Origin: Gaetbulibacter saemankumensis DSM 17032
Lineage (GTDB): Bacteria > Bacteroidota > Bacteroidia > Flavobacteriales > Flavobacteriaceae
Assembly: GCF_000425645.1 (NCBI RefSeq)
Contig: NZ_AUDV01000007.1
Location: forward strand, 124,001 to 188,000
DNA: 64,000 bases
Direction: 5' to 3'
Positions within the stretch are counted from its first letter, which is position 1; the number at the start of each line of letters is the position of its first letter. The notes below the pieces were generated by a model. That model was given only the letters and a program-made list of their open reading frames with translations, ran no database searches and was not told the origin of the DNA. A program made the translations under genes and the position numbers. Positions 52,101 through 64,000 of the stretch are shown here, piece by piece.

Positions 52101-55100
52101 AAGAATTAAGAACCCCTGTCAATGAAGTGCCTCAACATAAGAAATCAAATTATCTCATCTATAAGTTTTTAATTCAGTTTAGGTATTATTGTTTACTAGG
52201 GTATTTTACATCTAAGGAGGTCATAGAAAACAATCCGTATCATAACGATAATCTTGGGTATTATACAGGGTGTACGGATTTGTGATTTAGTCAGTCACTT
52301 AAACAAGAGTAATTCTTAATAAAAATATAATTCAAACTTATTCTTTCTACGATACAAAATATTGACAAAAAAAAAGCCCCATAAAAATGGAGCTTTTCTA
52401 TTTTAAAGTATTAGACTATAATAAGTCTAAAGCTTCAAGTCTTTCTTTTGCTAGAGTATATCTTGCATGAACATCATCAATTTGCTGTTGAGTTAACTTT
52501 ATACCATAGGTACGAAGCCCTCCAGCTATATCATTATGATGAATACCCATGGCAAGCTTAAGATATTCCATAAGTAGCGGCTGACCATCCAGATACGATA
52601 TGGAATTTAAAGCCTGAGAAATTTTGTTTGCTTCAGCCCATTCTCCATTTAAAACATGCTCTTGCATAGTAACGCTTGCTTTTGGGAAGATAACGCCTAC
52701 ACCAGTAATACCACCACTTGCTCCAGCAAGTCCTGCGTGTACAGTAACTGTGTCAACGCCTGCTAAAACTTTTAAATCTTTGTTCTCTAACATCAAAGTT
52801 TCAATAATTGAAACATCTATAGTCGATATTTTAAGAGCAGTTACGTTAGGTAGAGCAGAAATTTTTCGAAGAAGATCAGTTGATATTGCATGATAACCAG
52901 CAGCATCAGGATTGTTATAAGGCATAATTGTTACGCCTACATTTCTTGCAGTTGCTTCAGCAAGTTCATAGTAATCATACATTTCATCATCAGATGGAGC
53001 CGTCTTAGTTTTTGGCGGCATGACCATAACTGTATCCACTCCAACCGTTGCAAGATCTTCAACGATTTTGGCAAGTTCTTCCTTCGTTTCAGCCGCAGCT
53101 CCACTAATCAACGGTACATTGTATTCTTTAGCAACGTCAGAAAGGGCTTTAAGTAAAGTAAGGCGCTGTTCGTTGCTTAGGTAGCTATTCTCTCCTAGAG
53201 TACCAGAGCCGACAAGTCCGCCCATTCTACTTCCTCCTTTTCCTTGAATTTTTAAAGCCTCTGCGGCGTATTTTTTTGTTGCATCTAGGTCAATTTCAAG
53301 GGTGCCTGATTTTGACTCTTTCAACCATGTAAACACAGCTGGCATAACGCTATGCCTCCAATCTGAATTATTTGTTTCTATCATATTTCTTATTATCTAT
53401 AAATTAACCTAAATAAACATTTTTCAATTGATGTCTTAGGCAAAAGTATAAAGTAAAACCTCATTCAATGAAGTATAGTTAGCCTAAAGAGATATTATAT
53501 TATCCTTTTTTAAGTATTTTATTAAAAAATAAGGTAGTCGTAATTCCTTAAGAGTAAAATATAGATTTGAAACCCTGAAACTATCTCAAAAAACTGGTGG
53601 AGGTGGTATTTATATTATAATTTTTTATAATAAGTGAGGTGTCTAACTCTATTAAAACCTTTGTAACCTGTAATGTGATGGTGTTATGCCTTTAATCTCT
53701 TTAAATTTTCTATTAAAATTAGCGGTGTTTTGAAACCCGCATAGTTCAGAAATGGAGGAAATGGATTGGTCAGGGTTGGAGTAGATGAGTTTACACGCAT
53801 TTTCTATTCGTATTTCTATTAAAAACTGAAAGAACGTTTTATTAGTTCGTTTTTTAAAATAGCGACAAAAAGCATTTCTACTCATATGGGCTATTTCAGA
53901 TATTTCTTCTAAGGTAATAGGTTCCATATAATTTTCCATGGCGTAATTAAATACATCATTCATACGTTTACCTTCATCGTCGGTGTATTTCTTTTTGTAG
54001 ACAAATGATGATAAAGGTGTTTTTTCGGCTTTGGTAATAAGGTCAATAATTCGTAAAAGACTACTAATACGTTGAACTTTATTCTGATCTTTTAATTTTA
54101 AAAAGAGTTTAATAAGTTTATCCTTTGGAGTTAATATTTTCATCCCGTATTCAGATGCATTAAAGAAATCATTGATAATTTCCATATCAGGCAAATCGAA
54201 GAAATGTTTTCCAAAAGAGTTTCTGTCAAAAAACAATGTGTAAACTACGGTTTCATCAGAAAACTTAGTATCTGTTCTAAACACATGTGGTAAATAGCCT
54301 CCTAATACAAGAATATCGTCTGGAGAAAAAGTATTAATTGTATCTCCGACTATAAGCGTTCCAGCACCTTTTTCTACGTAGCTAATTTGTATCTCACTAT
54401 GTTGGTGTAATTGATCGTATAATACTTTTAACCGTTCTTCCTGATATACTAATGCTTCATTATCTGGTTTCGGAATTTTAAATGGAAGTACCTTCATATA
54501 CTGTTGTTTATGCAAATATTATTAAATTTTTTACAAAAATCATATTTAAATGGTAATATAGTATTATTATGTGCTAATTATAACGACAGTAAATTTATAA
54601 ACATGGTCTATTTTTGTCTTTATTAAAGTTTATATCCTATGATTAATTAGGAAGGTGTAATGACAGCAGTAACGACTAAGTTTACAAGTTACAATACATT
54701 AGACCTTGTGATGTTTGAAATAATATCAAAGCTCAAATTGAAGTTGGGGTACATGGAATTATCCTTGGAGGAACTCTAGAGGAATCCAGTACGCTTACAC
54801 AAGACGAAAAGGAAACTTTAATTAATTAGAAGAAGTTGCTAGAGGTATTGTAACAGAAAATGTAAGAGCGCCCAGATTGCCATTACGAGCAGAAGAAGGA
54901 ACTCGTGTAATAAATGTTATTGATACAGCAATGCAATCTAGACCAACATTAACAGATTATAAAAATTTATAAAATAAATGATTACAGGTAAAAATTATAT
55001 AGGGAATACTTTATCAGCTAATGGTAGTGTGACACACCATAGCATTAATCCAAAGTTAAATATTCCTACCGATGTGCCTTTTTATGAAGCCACAGAAGAA

Positions 55101-58100
55101 GAAGTAAATGAAGCAATTAATCTAGCATGGGAGGCTTTTAAAGAATACCGAAGAATTCCTGGTGTAAGAAGAGCAGCCTTTTTAAATGCTATTGCCGATG
55201 AAATATTGGCTTTAGACCAAGAACTGATTGATGCTTATACTACAGAATCTGGCTTACCAGAAGGCCGGGCTATTGGTGAACGCGGGAGAACCGTTTATCA
55301 ATTACGTACTTTTGCTGATTTGGTGTCGAACGATGAATGGAGAGAAAATGTTATCGATGAAGCTAATCCAGATAGAGAGCCTTTACCAAAGGATGATTTA
55401 AGAAAAACCTTAAAACCATTAGGCCCGGTCGTTGTTTTTGCAGCGAGTAATTTCCCCTTAGCATTTTCAACGGCAGGAGGAGATACTGCTAGTGCTTTGG
55501 CTGCTGGTTGTCCAGTAATTGTTAAAGCTCATGCGATGCACTCAGGAACTTCCGAATTAGTAGCATCAGCTATTATTAAAGCTGCTGAAAAAACAGGAAT
55601 GCCTAATGGGGTGTTTTCAAATTTAATGGGACGCGGAAGAACTGTAGGTACGGCCTTAGTAAAACATACAAATGTTAAAGCTGTTGGTTTTACAGGGAGT
55701 ATTTCTGGTGGTCGTGCATTATTTAATTTAGCATCGCAACGTGAAGAGCCTATTCCTGTATTTGCAGAAATGGGAAGTATTAATCCGGTAATTATAACTT
55801 CTAAAGCTATAAATAATAGAGGAGAAGATATTGCTACTACTTACGCAAGTTCTATTACCTTGGGAACAGGACAATTTTGTACCAATCCTGGATTAATATT
55901 AACGGTAGAAAGCGATAAAACTAATGCATTTTTAAATTCACTAGCAGAGAAAACTGTTGCTATTGAAGCACAGTGTATGTTAGGGCCTAACATTAAGAAA
56001 AGCTTTGTAGAGAACAGTGCGAGTATAGTTGAACAAAAAGGTGTACAAGTACTTGGAACTATCGATGGTAAATTAGAAGCTAATTATGCAGCATCTCACG
56101 TGGTTACTGTTTCAGGAACGGAATTCTTAGCCAATCCAAAATTACATCAAGAAGTATTTGGACCATTTTCTTTGGTGGTAACATGTTCTGATGAAAATCA
56201 ATTGTTACAAATTGTAAATGGTTTAGAAGGTCAGTTAACAGGAACTATCATTGCTGAAGAAGAAGAATACAGCGAACTGTATGATCTTATCGATGCTTTA
56301 GAAAATAGAGTAGGAAGAATTATTTTTAATGGAGTGCCAACGGGAGTAGAAGTAAGTCCTTCTATGCAACATGGAGGCCCTTACCCAGCATCAACAGATT
56401 CACGCTTTACGGCGGTTGGTACTGGTTCTATTAAGCGTTGGGTACGTCCAGTAAGTTACCAGTCGTTTCCAAAAGAACTTTTGCCTACATATTTAAAATA
56501 ATAAAACTTAAAGGGGCGTTTAAGTAAACGGGTTGTAGATGTTCCTGTAAATGCTCCTTTGGTTTTTAATATATTATCGTCAGGTTAGTGGCGAATTATT
56601 GTTGTTTGTATTATAATATGTGTTAATAATGAGTAAAAGTACATTTGTTTGTATTGATGCACATACCTGTGGTAATCCCGTACGGGTAATAAAAGAAGGC
56701 GGCCCTGTACTTGAAGGCGCTTCAATGAGTGAAAAACGTCAGCATTTTTTAAAAGAATACGATTGGATACGCAAAGGCTTAATGTTCGAGCCACGAGGTC
56801 ATGATATGATGAGTGGAAGTATTCTATATCCACCCCAAAAGCCTGAAAACGATTTTGGGATTCTTTTCATAGAAACCTCTGGTTGTTTACCTATGTGTGG
56901 GCATGGTACTATTGGTACTATAACTGTAGCGATAGAAGAAGGTTTGGTGACTCCAAAAGTGCCAGGTAAAATTAGAATGGAAGCCCCTGCTGGTTTGGTG
57001 GAGATTGAATATCAACAGACGGGTGAAAAGGTAGATTGGGTAAAATTAACCAACGTAAAAAGTTACTTGGCAGCCGAAGGATTAACAATAGATTGTCCAG
57101 AGCTTGGAGAGATTACTTTTGATGTGTCGTATGGTGGGAATTATTATGCCATTGTAGATCCTCACAAGAATTTTGAAGGGGTACAAGCTTATTCAGCATC
57201 TAAACTTATACAATTTTCTCAAATTGTCCGCGAGCGCATCAATCAAAAATATCCAGATATGTTTGTACATCCAGAGAATGAAACCATTCGAGATGTAAGT
57301 CATATGTTATGGACGGGTGATCCATTAGATTCTGCTTCATCTGGAAGAAATGCGGTATTTTATGGAGACAAAGCTATCGATAGAAGTCCTTGTGGAACGG
57401 GTACTTCTGCGCGTTTGGCACAACTTTATACGAAAGGAAAACTAAAGCAAGGAGAACCTTTTGTACACGAAAGTTTTATAGGTAGTAAATTTATAGGTCG
57501 TGTTGAAGAAGTAACAAAATTAGATGGGAAAACAGCTATAATTCCAAGTATACAAGGTTGGGCTAAAATTTATGGTCATAACACCATTACCATCGATAGT
57601 GAAGACGATCCGTATGCTTTTGGTTTTCAGGTGATATAATGGAATTTAATTTTAATCGTTTCTCATGTAATTGAGATAACACTATGAATTTATGGGTAAA
57701 AGTGTTGTAGTAATAGGAGGGGGTATTATTGGTCTGTGTTCGGCTTACTATCTAAAAAAAGAAGGTTGTGATGTAACTATTATCGATCAATCTAATATGG
57801 ATGGCGGGGCTTCACATGTAAACGCAGGTTATATTACTCCAAGTCATTTTGTGTCGTTAGCAGCACCGGGTATGATTACAAAAGGTATTAAATGGATGTT
57901 TAATGCTTCGAGTCCGCTTTATGTAAAACCACGTTTAGATTTAGATTTTTTTAAATGGGCTTTAGCTTTTAAGAAATCGGCAACGCAATCGAAAGTAGAA
58001 AAATCAATTTCTGTAATTAAGGATATAAATTTATATAGTCGTGATTTATATGAAGATTTAAGAACTTCAACTGATTTCGAATTTCACTATGAACGCAAGG

Positions 58101-61100
58101 GACTTTTGATGTGTTATAAGACAGATGAGGTTGGGGAAGAAGAATGGCACATTGGTAAGCGCGGTATTCAGGAAGGTTTAGGGGTTAAGAATTTAACTAA
58201 ACAGGAGGTAGAAGCAATGCAACCTGATGCTGCTATGGATATAAAGGGAGCTGTTTATTACGATTGCGATGCGCATATGACCCCGAATAATTTCATGGTA
58301 GACATGATTGGTTATTTGAATTCGAAAGGTGTTAAATTTGCTAAGAATGAACAGGTAAAGGATATCGAATTAAGTAATAATAAAATAACTAAAGTTATTA
58401 CTGAAAATTCAATATTTACAGCAGATGAGGTTGTACTTGCGGCTGGGAGTTGGAGTCCTATTTTATCTCAAAAATTAGGAATTAAAATTCCACTTCAGGC
58501 AGGTAAAGGGTACCGCATAGATGTTGAACGTTCAACAGGAATCACTATACCGTCGATTCTTTGTGAAGCAAAGGTTGCAATTACCCCTATGGATGGTTTT
58601 ACACGATTTGCAGGAACTATGGAGATTGCAGGAATTAATCATGATATCAATCCAAAACGCGTCAACGCTATTTCAAATGCAGTACAACGTTATTATTCAG
58701 ATATTACCATTACTTCGGAGGAAAAAGAAGCTGCTCAATGCGGATTAAGACCATGTAGTCCAGACGGTTTGCCGTATATTGGTAAATCATCAAAATGTGA
58801 TAATTTAACCATAGGAACTGGACATGCTATGATGGGCTGGAGTTTAGGCCCAGCAACCGGAAAGTTAATTTCAGAAATTATACTAAATAAAGAAGTATCT
58901 CTAAACTTGGAACCATTTAGTCCAGACAGATGCTTTTAATAAAAAAATATAAATGAATTTATACGGAATAGGAGGATCATCAATACAAGAAGAATTAGAT
59001 AAAATTGTACCCACGGCTCACGAAGCCGTAGCTATAAAAAAAAGTGAATTTGAATCACGCATAAAAAAGGTTACTGAGCTAATGAAAGCTCAGGAAGTTC
59101 CCGCCATGTATCTTCACGGGGGAACTAATCTATATTATTTTACGGGAACAAAATGGGGTCCAAGCGAACGTATGGTTGGAGCTATTTTATTTTCTGATGG
59201 TACTATAGAGTATATCGCTCCTACATTCGAGAAAGGTACCTTATTAGATTTTATGATAATTGAAGGGGAGGTTAATTGTTGGGAAGAGCATGAAAGTCCT
59301 TTTGAATTATTTGTTCAGGTACTGCAATCTAAAAGTGTTGTAAAGGGGCATATTTTCATGGATGAAACAACACCGTTTTTTATTACAGACGGTATTTTAA
59401 GTGTTTCGGAGGCCTTTCAATTTATAAATGCTAACAGCGTAATTTCTCCTTGTAGAATGTGTAAATCTGAAGCCGAGATAGCTATTATTCAAAAGGCTAT
59501 GGATATAACTTTAGAGGTTCATAAAGCAGCTGCAAGAATATTACACGTGGGAATAACTGCAAAGGAAGTTGAAGACTTTATAAACGAAGCTCATAAAAGA
59601 CACGGAATTGTTTCGGGGTCTTATTTTTGTATTGTATTGTTCGGTAAAGACACCTCCTTTCCTCATGGAGTGAAAAATCCAAAGCCATTAGAAGCTAATG
59701 ATGTTGTATTGGTAGATACTGGATGTATGTTACATCATTATCTTTCTGACATAACTAGAACCTATGTATTTGGAAAACCTGATACCTATCAGGAAAAAAT
59801 ATGGAATGTAGAAAAGGAAGCGCAAATAGAGGTATTTAAGACTGCTCAAAATGGTACTTCTTGCCAGATGCTTGATAGAGCAGTAAGAGAGGTTTTAATT
59901 AAAAATGGATTAGGACCAGATTATAAACTTCCTGGAACGCCACACAGAACAGGTCATGGTATTGGATTAGATATTCATGAATACCCTTATATTCTAGAAG
60001 GTAATAATACAGAATTAGTTAAGGGCATGAGTTTTAGTAACGAACCTATGATTTGTGTGCCTGATAAATTCGGAATCCGTTTGGAAGATCATATATACAT
60101 GACAGATAATGGTCCGAAATGGTTTACTGAGCCAGCACACTCAATAGAAAATCCATTTGGCTATTGATTATTTTTTAAGGTGATTTTAAATTTAATTTTT
60201 ATCAGATGAATTAAGTTATAGACTATAAGAATCAAAATTGTTTTTCCGGTTTGCGTAAAAGGTTTACATGATTTGTATTTAGGTCGAATTTAGTTTTGGC
60301 TGAAATATGTTTTTAGTTTTGAAACCCTAGATTTAAGTATCTTTAATCATAGCAAAAATTAGGATAAATCTTATTGCTTTTTTGTAATACCATGGAGTTA
60401 TTTATTCAATTCTTCATTGGAATTGATTACTTTTTTTATTCAAATTTCATTTTTTAATCATTTTAGCATAGTCAAGGATAACATAATATCAAATTAAGAT
60501 AACATGACGTAAGACACGTTATTAGGTAATATATAATTTTATGCGTATTTCATTTTATGAACTTAAAGTATACAATATCAAACACAGCTATTGCATTTCT
60601 TTGCTGTCTTTCAATTTATAGCCAAGGAACATTAGAAGAATATAAAAAAGCTATAGCAATAGACTCGCTTTTTAAAAACAAAGTATTCAATACACCAGAG
60701 GAATTTCACTGGATGCCAAATAATAATTTCTGGTATATTAATAATTCTAAACAAGGTAAAGCGTACTATCTAGTTAATACCAAGAGCCTAAACCAGCGTT
60801 TGTTGTTTGATCACAAAAGAATGGCTCATGCGATTAATAAAACATTACAAAAGCATGTTAGTGCCGAGAATTTAAAAATTGATGATTTACATTATTCAGC
60901 TAATGAAAATAGTCTGAAATTTAAATTTGAAAATCTTGTATTAAGCTGTAATCTTAATGAATATAATCTAAACGTTATTGATTCCATTAAAAATAATGAG
61001 AATCGTGGATATTGGGGAAATCGTTTTGATGAAACCAATAATAAACCAGTATTATCTCCAGATAAAACCAGATTGGCTTTTATTAAAAACTCTAACCTTT

Positions 61101-64000
61101 ACATAAGAAACATCAAAAATAATGAAGAATTTCAATTAAGCTATGATGGTGCTTTAGGCAATTATTATTCTTCTTATATAAAATGGTCTCCCGATGGAAA
61201 AAAAATAATGGCTTATAAAGTAAAGCCCGGTGTAGAGCATACCTTATATTTTGTAGAATCCAGTCCTGAAAATCAGTTACAACCTAAATTGCAATCCAGA
61301 GATTACTTAAAACCAGGTGATGAATTGCCATTTAAGAGTCCGCAACTATTTATAGTAGACTCAAAAAAACACATCAAAATTCCAACCGAAGAATTTAATA
61401 GCCAGTTTAGTATCTCAGATATACACTGGAGAGAAGATAGTCGAGCTTTTACTTTCGAATATAACCAAAGAGGTCATCAAGCCTATAAAATCATAGAAGT
61501 TGATGCCTCCAATGGTACCGTTAAAGTTCTAGTCAATGAAATGAGTGATACGTTCATTGATTACAGCAGTAAAAAATATCGTTATGATGTAGCAGATGGT
61601 AGTTCCATTATTTGGACTTCAGAGCGCGATGGCTGGAATCACATTTATCTATATAATGGCGATGGAACTTTAAAAAAACAAGTTACAAAAGGCAAATGGG
61701 TAGTTCGAAAAGTAATTCATGTAGATGAAGAAAACAAAGAAATTTATTTTACAGCAAGTGGTTTAGATAAAAATCAAGATCCTTATTTCATTCATTACTG
61801 TAAGATAGATTTTGAAGGAAAGCATTTAACACGGTTTACTTCCGAAAATGGTAATCATAAAGTAACCTTTTCTAAGGATTATAAATATTATGTTGATCAG
61901 TATTCAAGAGTTGACATGCCAGCTATATCTTTATTAAAATCAGCTAAAAAACAAAACACTCTCTTAGAAATTCAAAAGGGAGATTATAAAGAATTACTAA
62001 AACAGGGATGGAAGGCTCCCGAAGTATTTAAAGCTAAAGGTAGAGATGGAACTACTGATATCTGGGGCATAATTATTAGACCAACCACTTTCGACCCCAA
62101 CAGAAGTTATCCTATTATCGAATACATTTATGCTGGTCCTCACGATTCATTTGTTCCTAAAGATTTTCATGCTTATTACTGGTCAATGTCTTCCTTGGCG
62201 GAGCTTGGTTTTATTGTTGTTCAAATAGATGGCATGGGTACTTCTAACAGATCGAAAGCATTTCATGATGTATGTTGGAAAAACCTGAGAGATGGTGGTT
62301 TTCCTGATAGAAAATTATGGATGAAAGCAGCAGCTAAGAAATATCCCTATATGAATGTAGATAAGGTAGGTATACATGGTACCTCTGCTGGTGGACAAAA
62401 TGCGGGAGCAGCTTTAGTATTTAATTCTGATTTTTATGATGTTGCCGTATCTTCTTGTGGGTGTCATGATAATAGAATGGATAAAATATGGTGGAATGAG
62501 CAGTTTATGGGGTACCCTATCGGGCCACACTATGAAGCCTGTTCAAATGTCGTTAATGCACACCAATTAAAAGGAAACTTAATGTTGATATTAGGAGAAA
62601 TAGACGATAATGTGGATCCAGCATCCACGATGCAGTTTGTTAATGCCTTAATAAAAGCAAATAAAGATTTTGAGTTAGTTACGATTCCTGGAATGGGACA
62701 TTCTGCCGGAGGTTCTTTCGGGGCACGTAAACGCAAAGACTTTTTTGTGAAGCATTTACATGGCGTTACTCCTCCTAAATGGACGGAAATTTATAACTAA
62801 AATTATTTAAATTTTAAAAGAGAAAATACAATATAAATAAAGAATGTTATTCATTTTTGTTTTTTGGGGTTTTACTCTTTTTCTTCTATTTTAAAAACTC
62901 AAATTGTAGATAAATACTTGATATTATAAGTTAAACATAATAATTCGGGTAATACTATATTATAATTAATGACTATATAGTTAGAATGGGACTTCATTCT
63001 TTTTTAAGTTTTTTTACTGATTTAAATTTTTCAATTTTTACGCAAGAATCAAATAGGAGATATTTATTTGTATATGATTTACAGAATATACAAGAGAATA
63101 CCGAAAAATCTGCTTATAAATTATTAAGCGGGTTTTATGAATAGTAATCTATTCTTAATTAAAAAAGGGATAAGTTTGAATTTATGAAAATAGTGTAAAT
63201 CAAGATTTTTGAATTGTCAACTAAAAATAAAAAAGCTCGTAAACATTACTGTTACGAGCTTTTATTGCGGAGAAAGAGGCTCCAACACCTTATATTGTAT
63301 GCCCCATAAACAGTGGCCTAACAGTCATTACCTTTTTTAGGGTAACTCATAGGGTAACTCAACTATATGATTTTAATGAACTTGATTAAGTAAATGTAAA
63401 CAAATTTTTTATATTATTATTTTCAATTAATAAAACAACTAACTTTAAACAACTACTTACTAAACAATGATAAGATTTATTTTTTCAAGGTTAGCCAATA
63501 TAAATAAAATCATTATTTTAATAAATTAAAAAATCATGCAAGTAGATTATGATACATATAAAACGCAAGACTTCACCTGTATAAAATGTGGATGGAAAGG
63601 TAAAGGGGAAGAATTGGAGAATGGTGAGTTTAGTGAAGTTCATGTAATTGGTGATTTAGAATGCCCAAATTGCTATCATTTGATTGCCTTTTGGCAAGGA
63701 AAGCTTATATAGTAAAAACATCTTTTAATTTATGATAGACCTTATTGGAGACATCCACGGCCAGGCAGACAAACTAGAAGAATTACTTCTTAAGTTAGAT
63801 TACAAAAAAAGAGACGGAGTTTATTCGCATACCAACAGGAAAGTATTATTTGTTGGTGACTATATTGACCGAGGTCCAAAAATTAGGGAAACACTTCAAA
63901 TAGTCAAGTCGATGGTTGATTGTGGAAATGCAATTGCCTTAATGGGCAATCACGAATACAATGCGCTATGTTTTCATTTCCAAGAAACTGAGAGTGGTCA

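Overview
The window is a low-GC chromosomal segment from a marine-type Flavobacteriaceae (Bacteroidetes). The evidence is AT-rich codon use, Bacteroidetes-style promoter boxes (TTG, then TAnnTTTG), many short lipoprotein signals, and a gene set typical of the family: bacillithiol-linked YtxJ, tricorn-like S41 protease, M16 peptidase, DUF2891 and a SusD-free peptide catabolism cluster. No species can be assigned from the sequence alone.

Layout. (1) 146-5843 is a nitrate/nitrite-type ABC uptake operon: lipoprotein receptor, permease, two ATPases and an outer-membrane porin. (2) 5961-17973 is a comM/yifB (Mg-chelatase-like helicase) gene cut in two by a 10,477-bp integrative element. The element lies between a shared GATGTG core at each end. 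Removing it restores an open 511-codon comM. It carries a large serine integrase beside the left end, a small serine resolvase, an 877-aa protein with an SF2 helicase-like N-terminus and what I read as a family-A-like polymerase C-terminus, and about ten small cargo genes of unknown function. No relaxase or conjugation gene is visible. (3) 18018-26000 holds DUF2891, then a tightly packed run: tricorn-like protease, divergent Nramp-like transporter and pxpABC (5-oxoprolinase). (4) 25986-28124, on the minus strand, is deoC-like, deoC, deoD for deoxynucleoside salvage; the first deoC copy has lost key residues. (5) 28449-49820 is core housekeeping: clpB, ytxJ, a GGCT-like protein, a pseudouridine synthase, fumarylacetoacetase, glyA, a PatB-type C-S lyase, a beta-helix lipoprotein, an M16 peptidase, a duplicated DsbD N-domain followed by full DsbD, a class V aminotransferase and an FKBP. 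(6) 49979-52285 is a GMC oxidoreductase with its gluconate-dehydrogenase-subunit-3-like partner.

(7) 52416-62800 is a trans-4-hydroxyproline (collagen-derived) catabolic cluster: DapA-like deaminase, AraC regulator, a decayed second dapA-like gene, aldehyde dehydrogenase, hydroxyproline epimerase, D-amino-acid oxidase, M24 prolidase and S9 prolyl peptidase. The peptidases would release Hyp from peptides. Epimerase, oxidase, deaminase and dehydrogenase would take it to 2-oxoglutarate. (8) 63231-64000 looks like the border of another insertion: a terminator, a short block resembling a tRNA-Ser 3' end, a tandem 11-bp repeat, then a small zinc-ribbon gene and the start of a metallophosphoesterase cut by the window edge.

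The most unusual object is the element inside comM, in particular its helicase-polymerase fusion protein combined with two serine recombinases, which suggests a replicating integrative plasmid-like element rather than a classical conjugative transposon or prophage.
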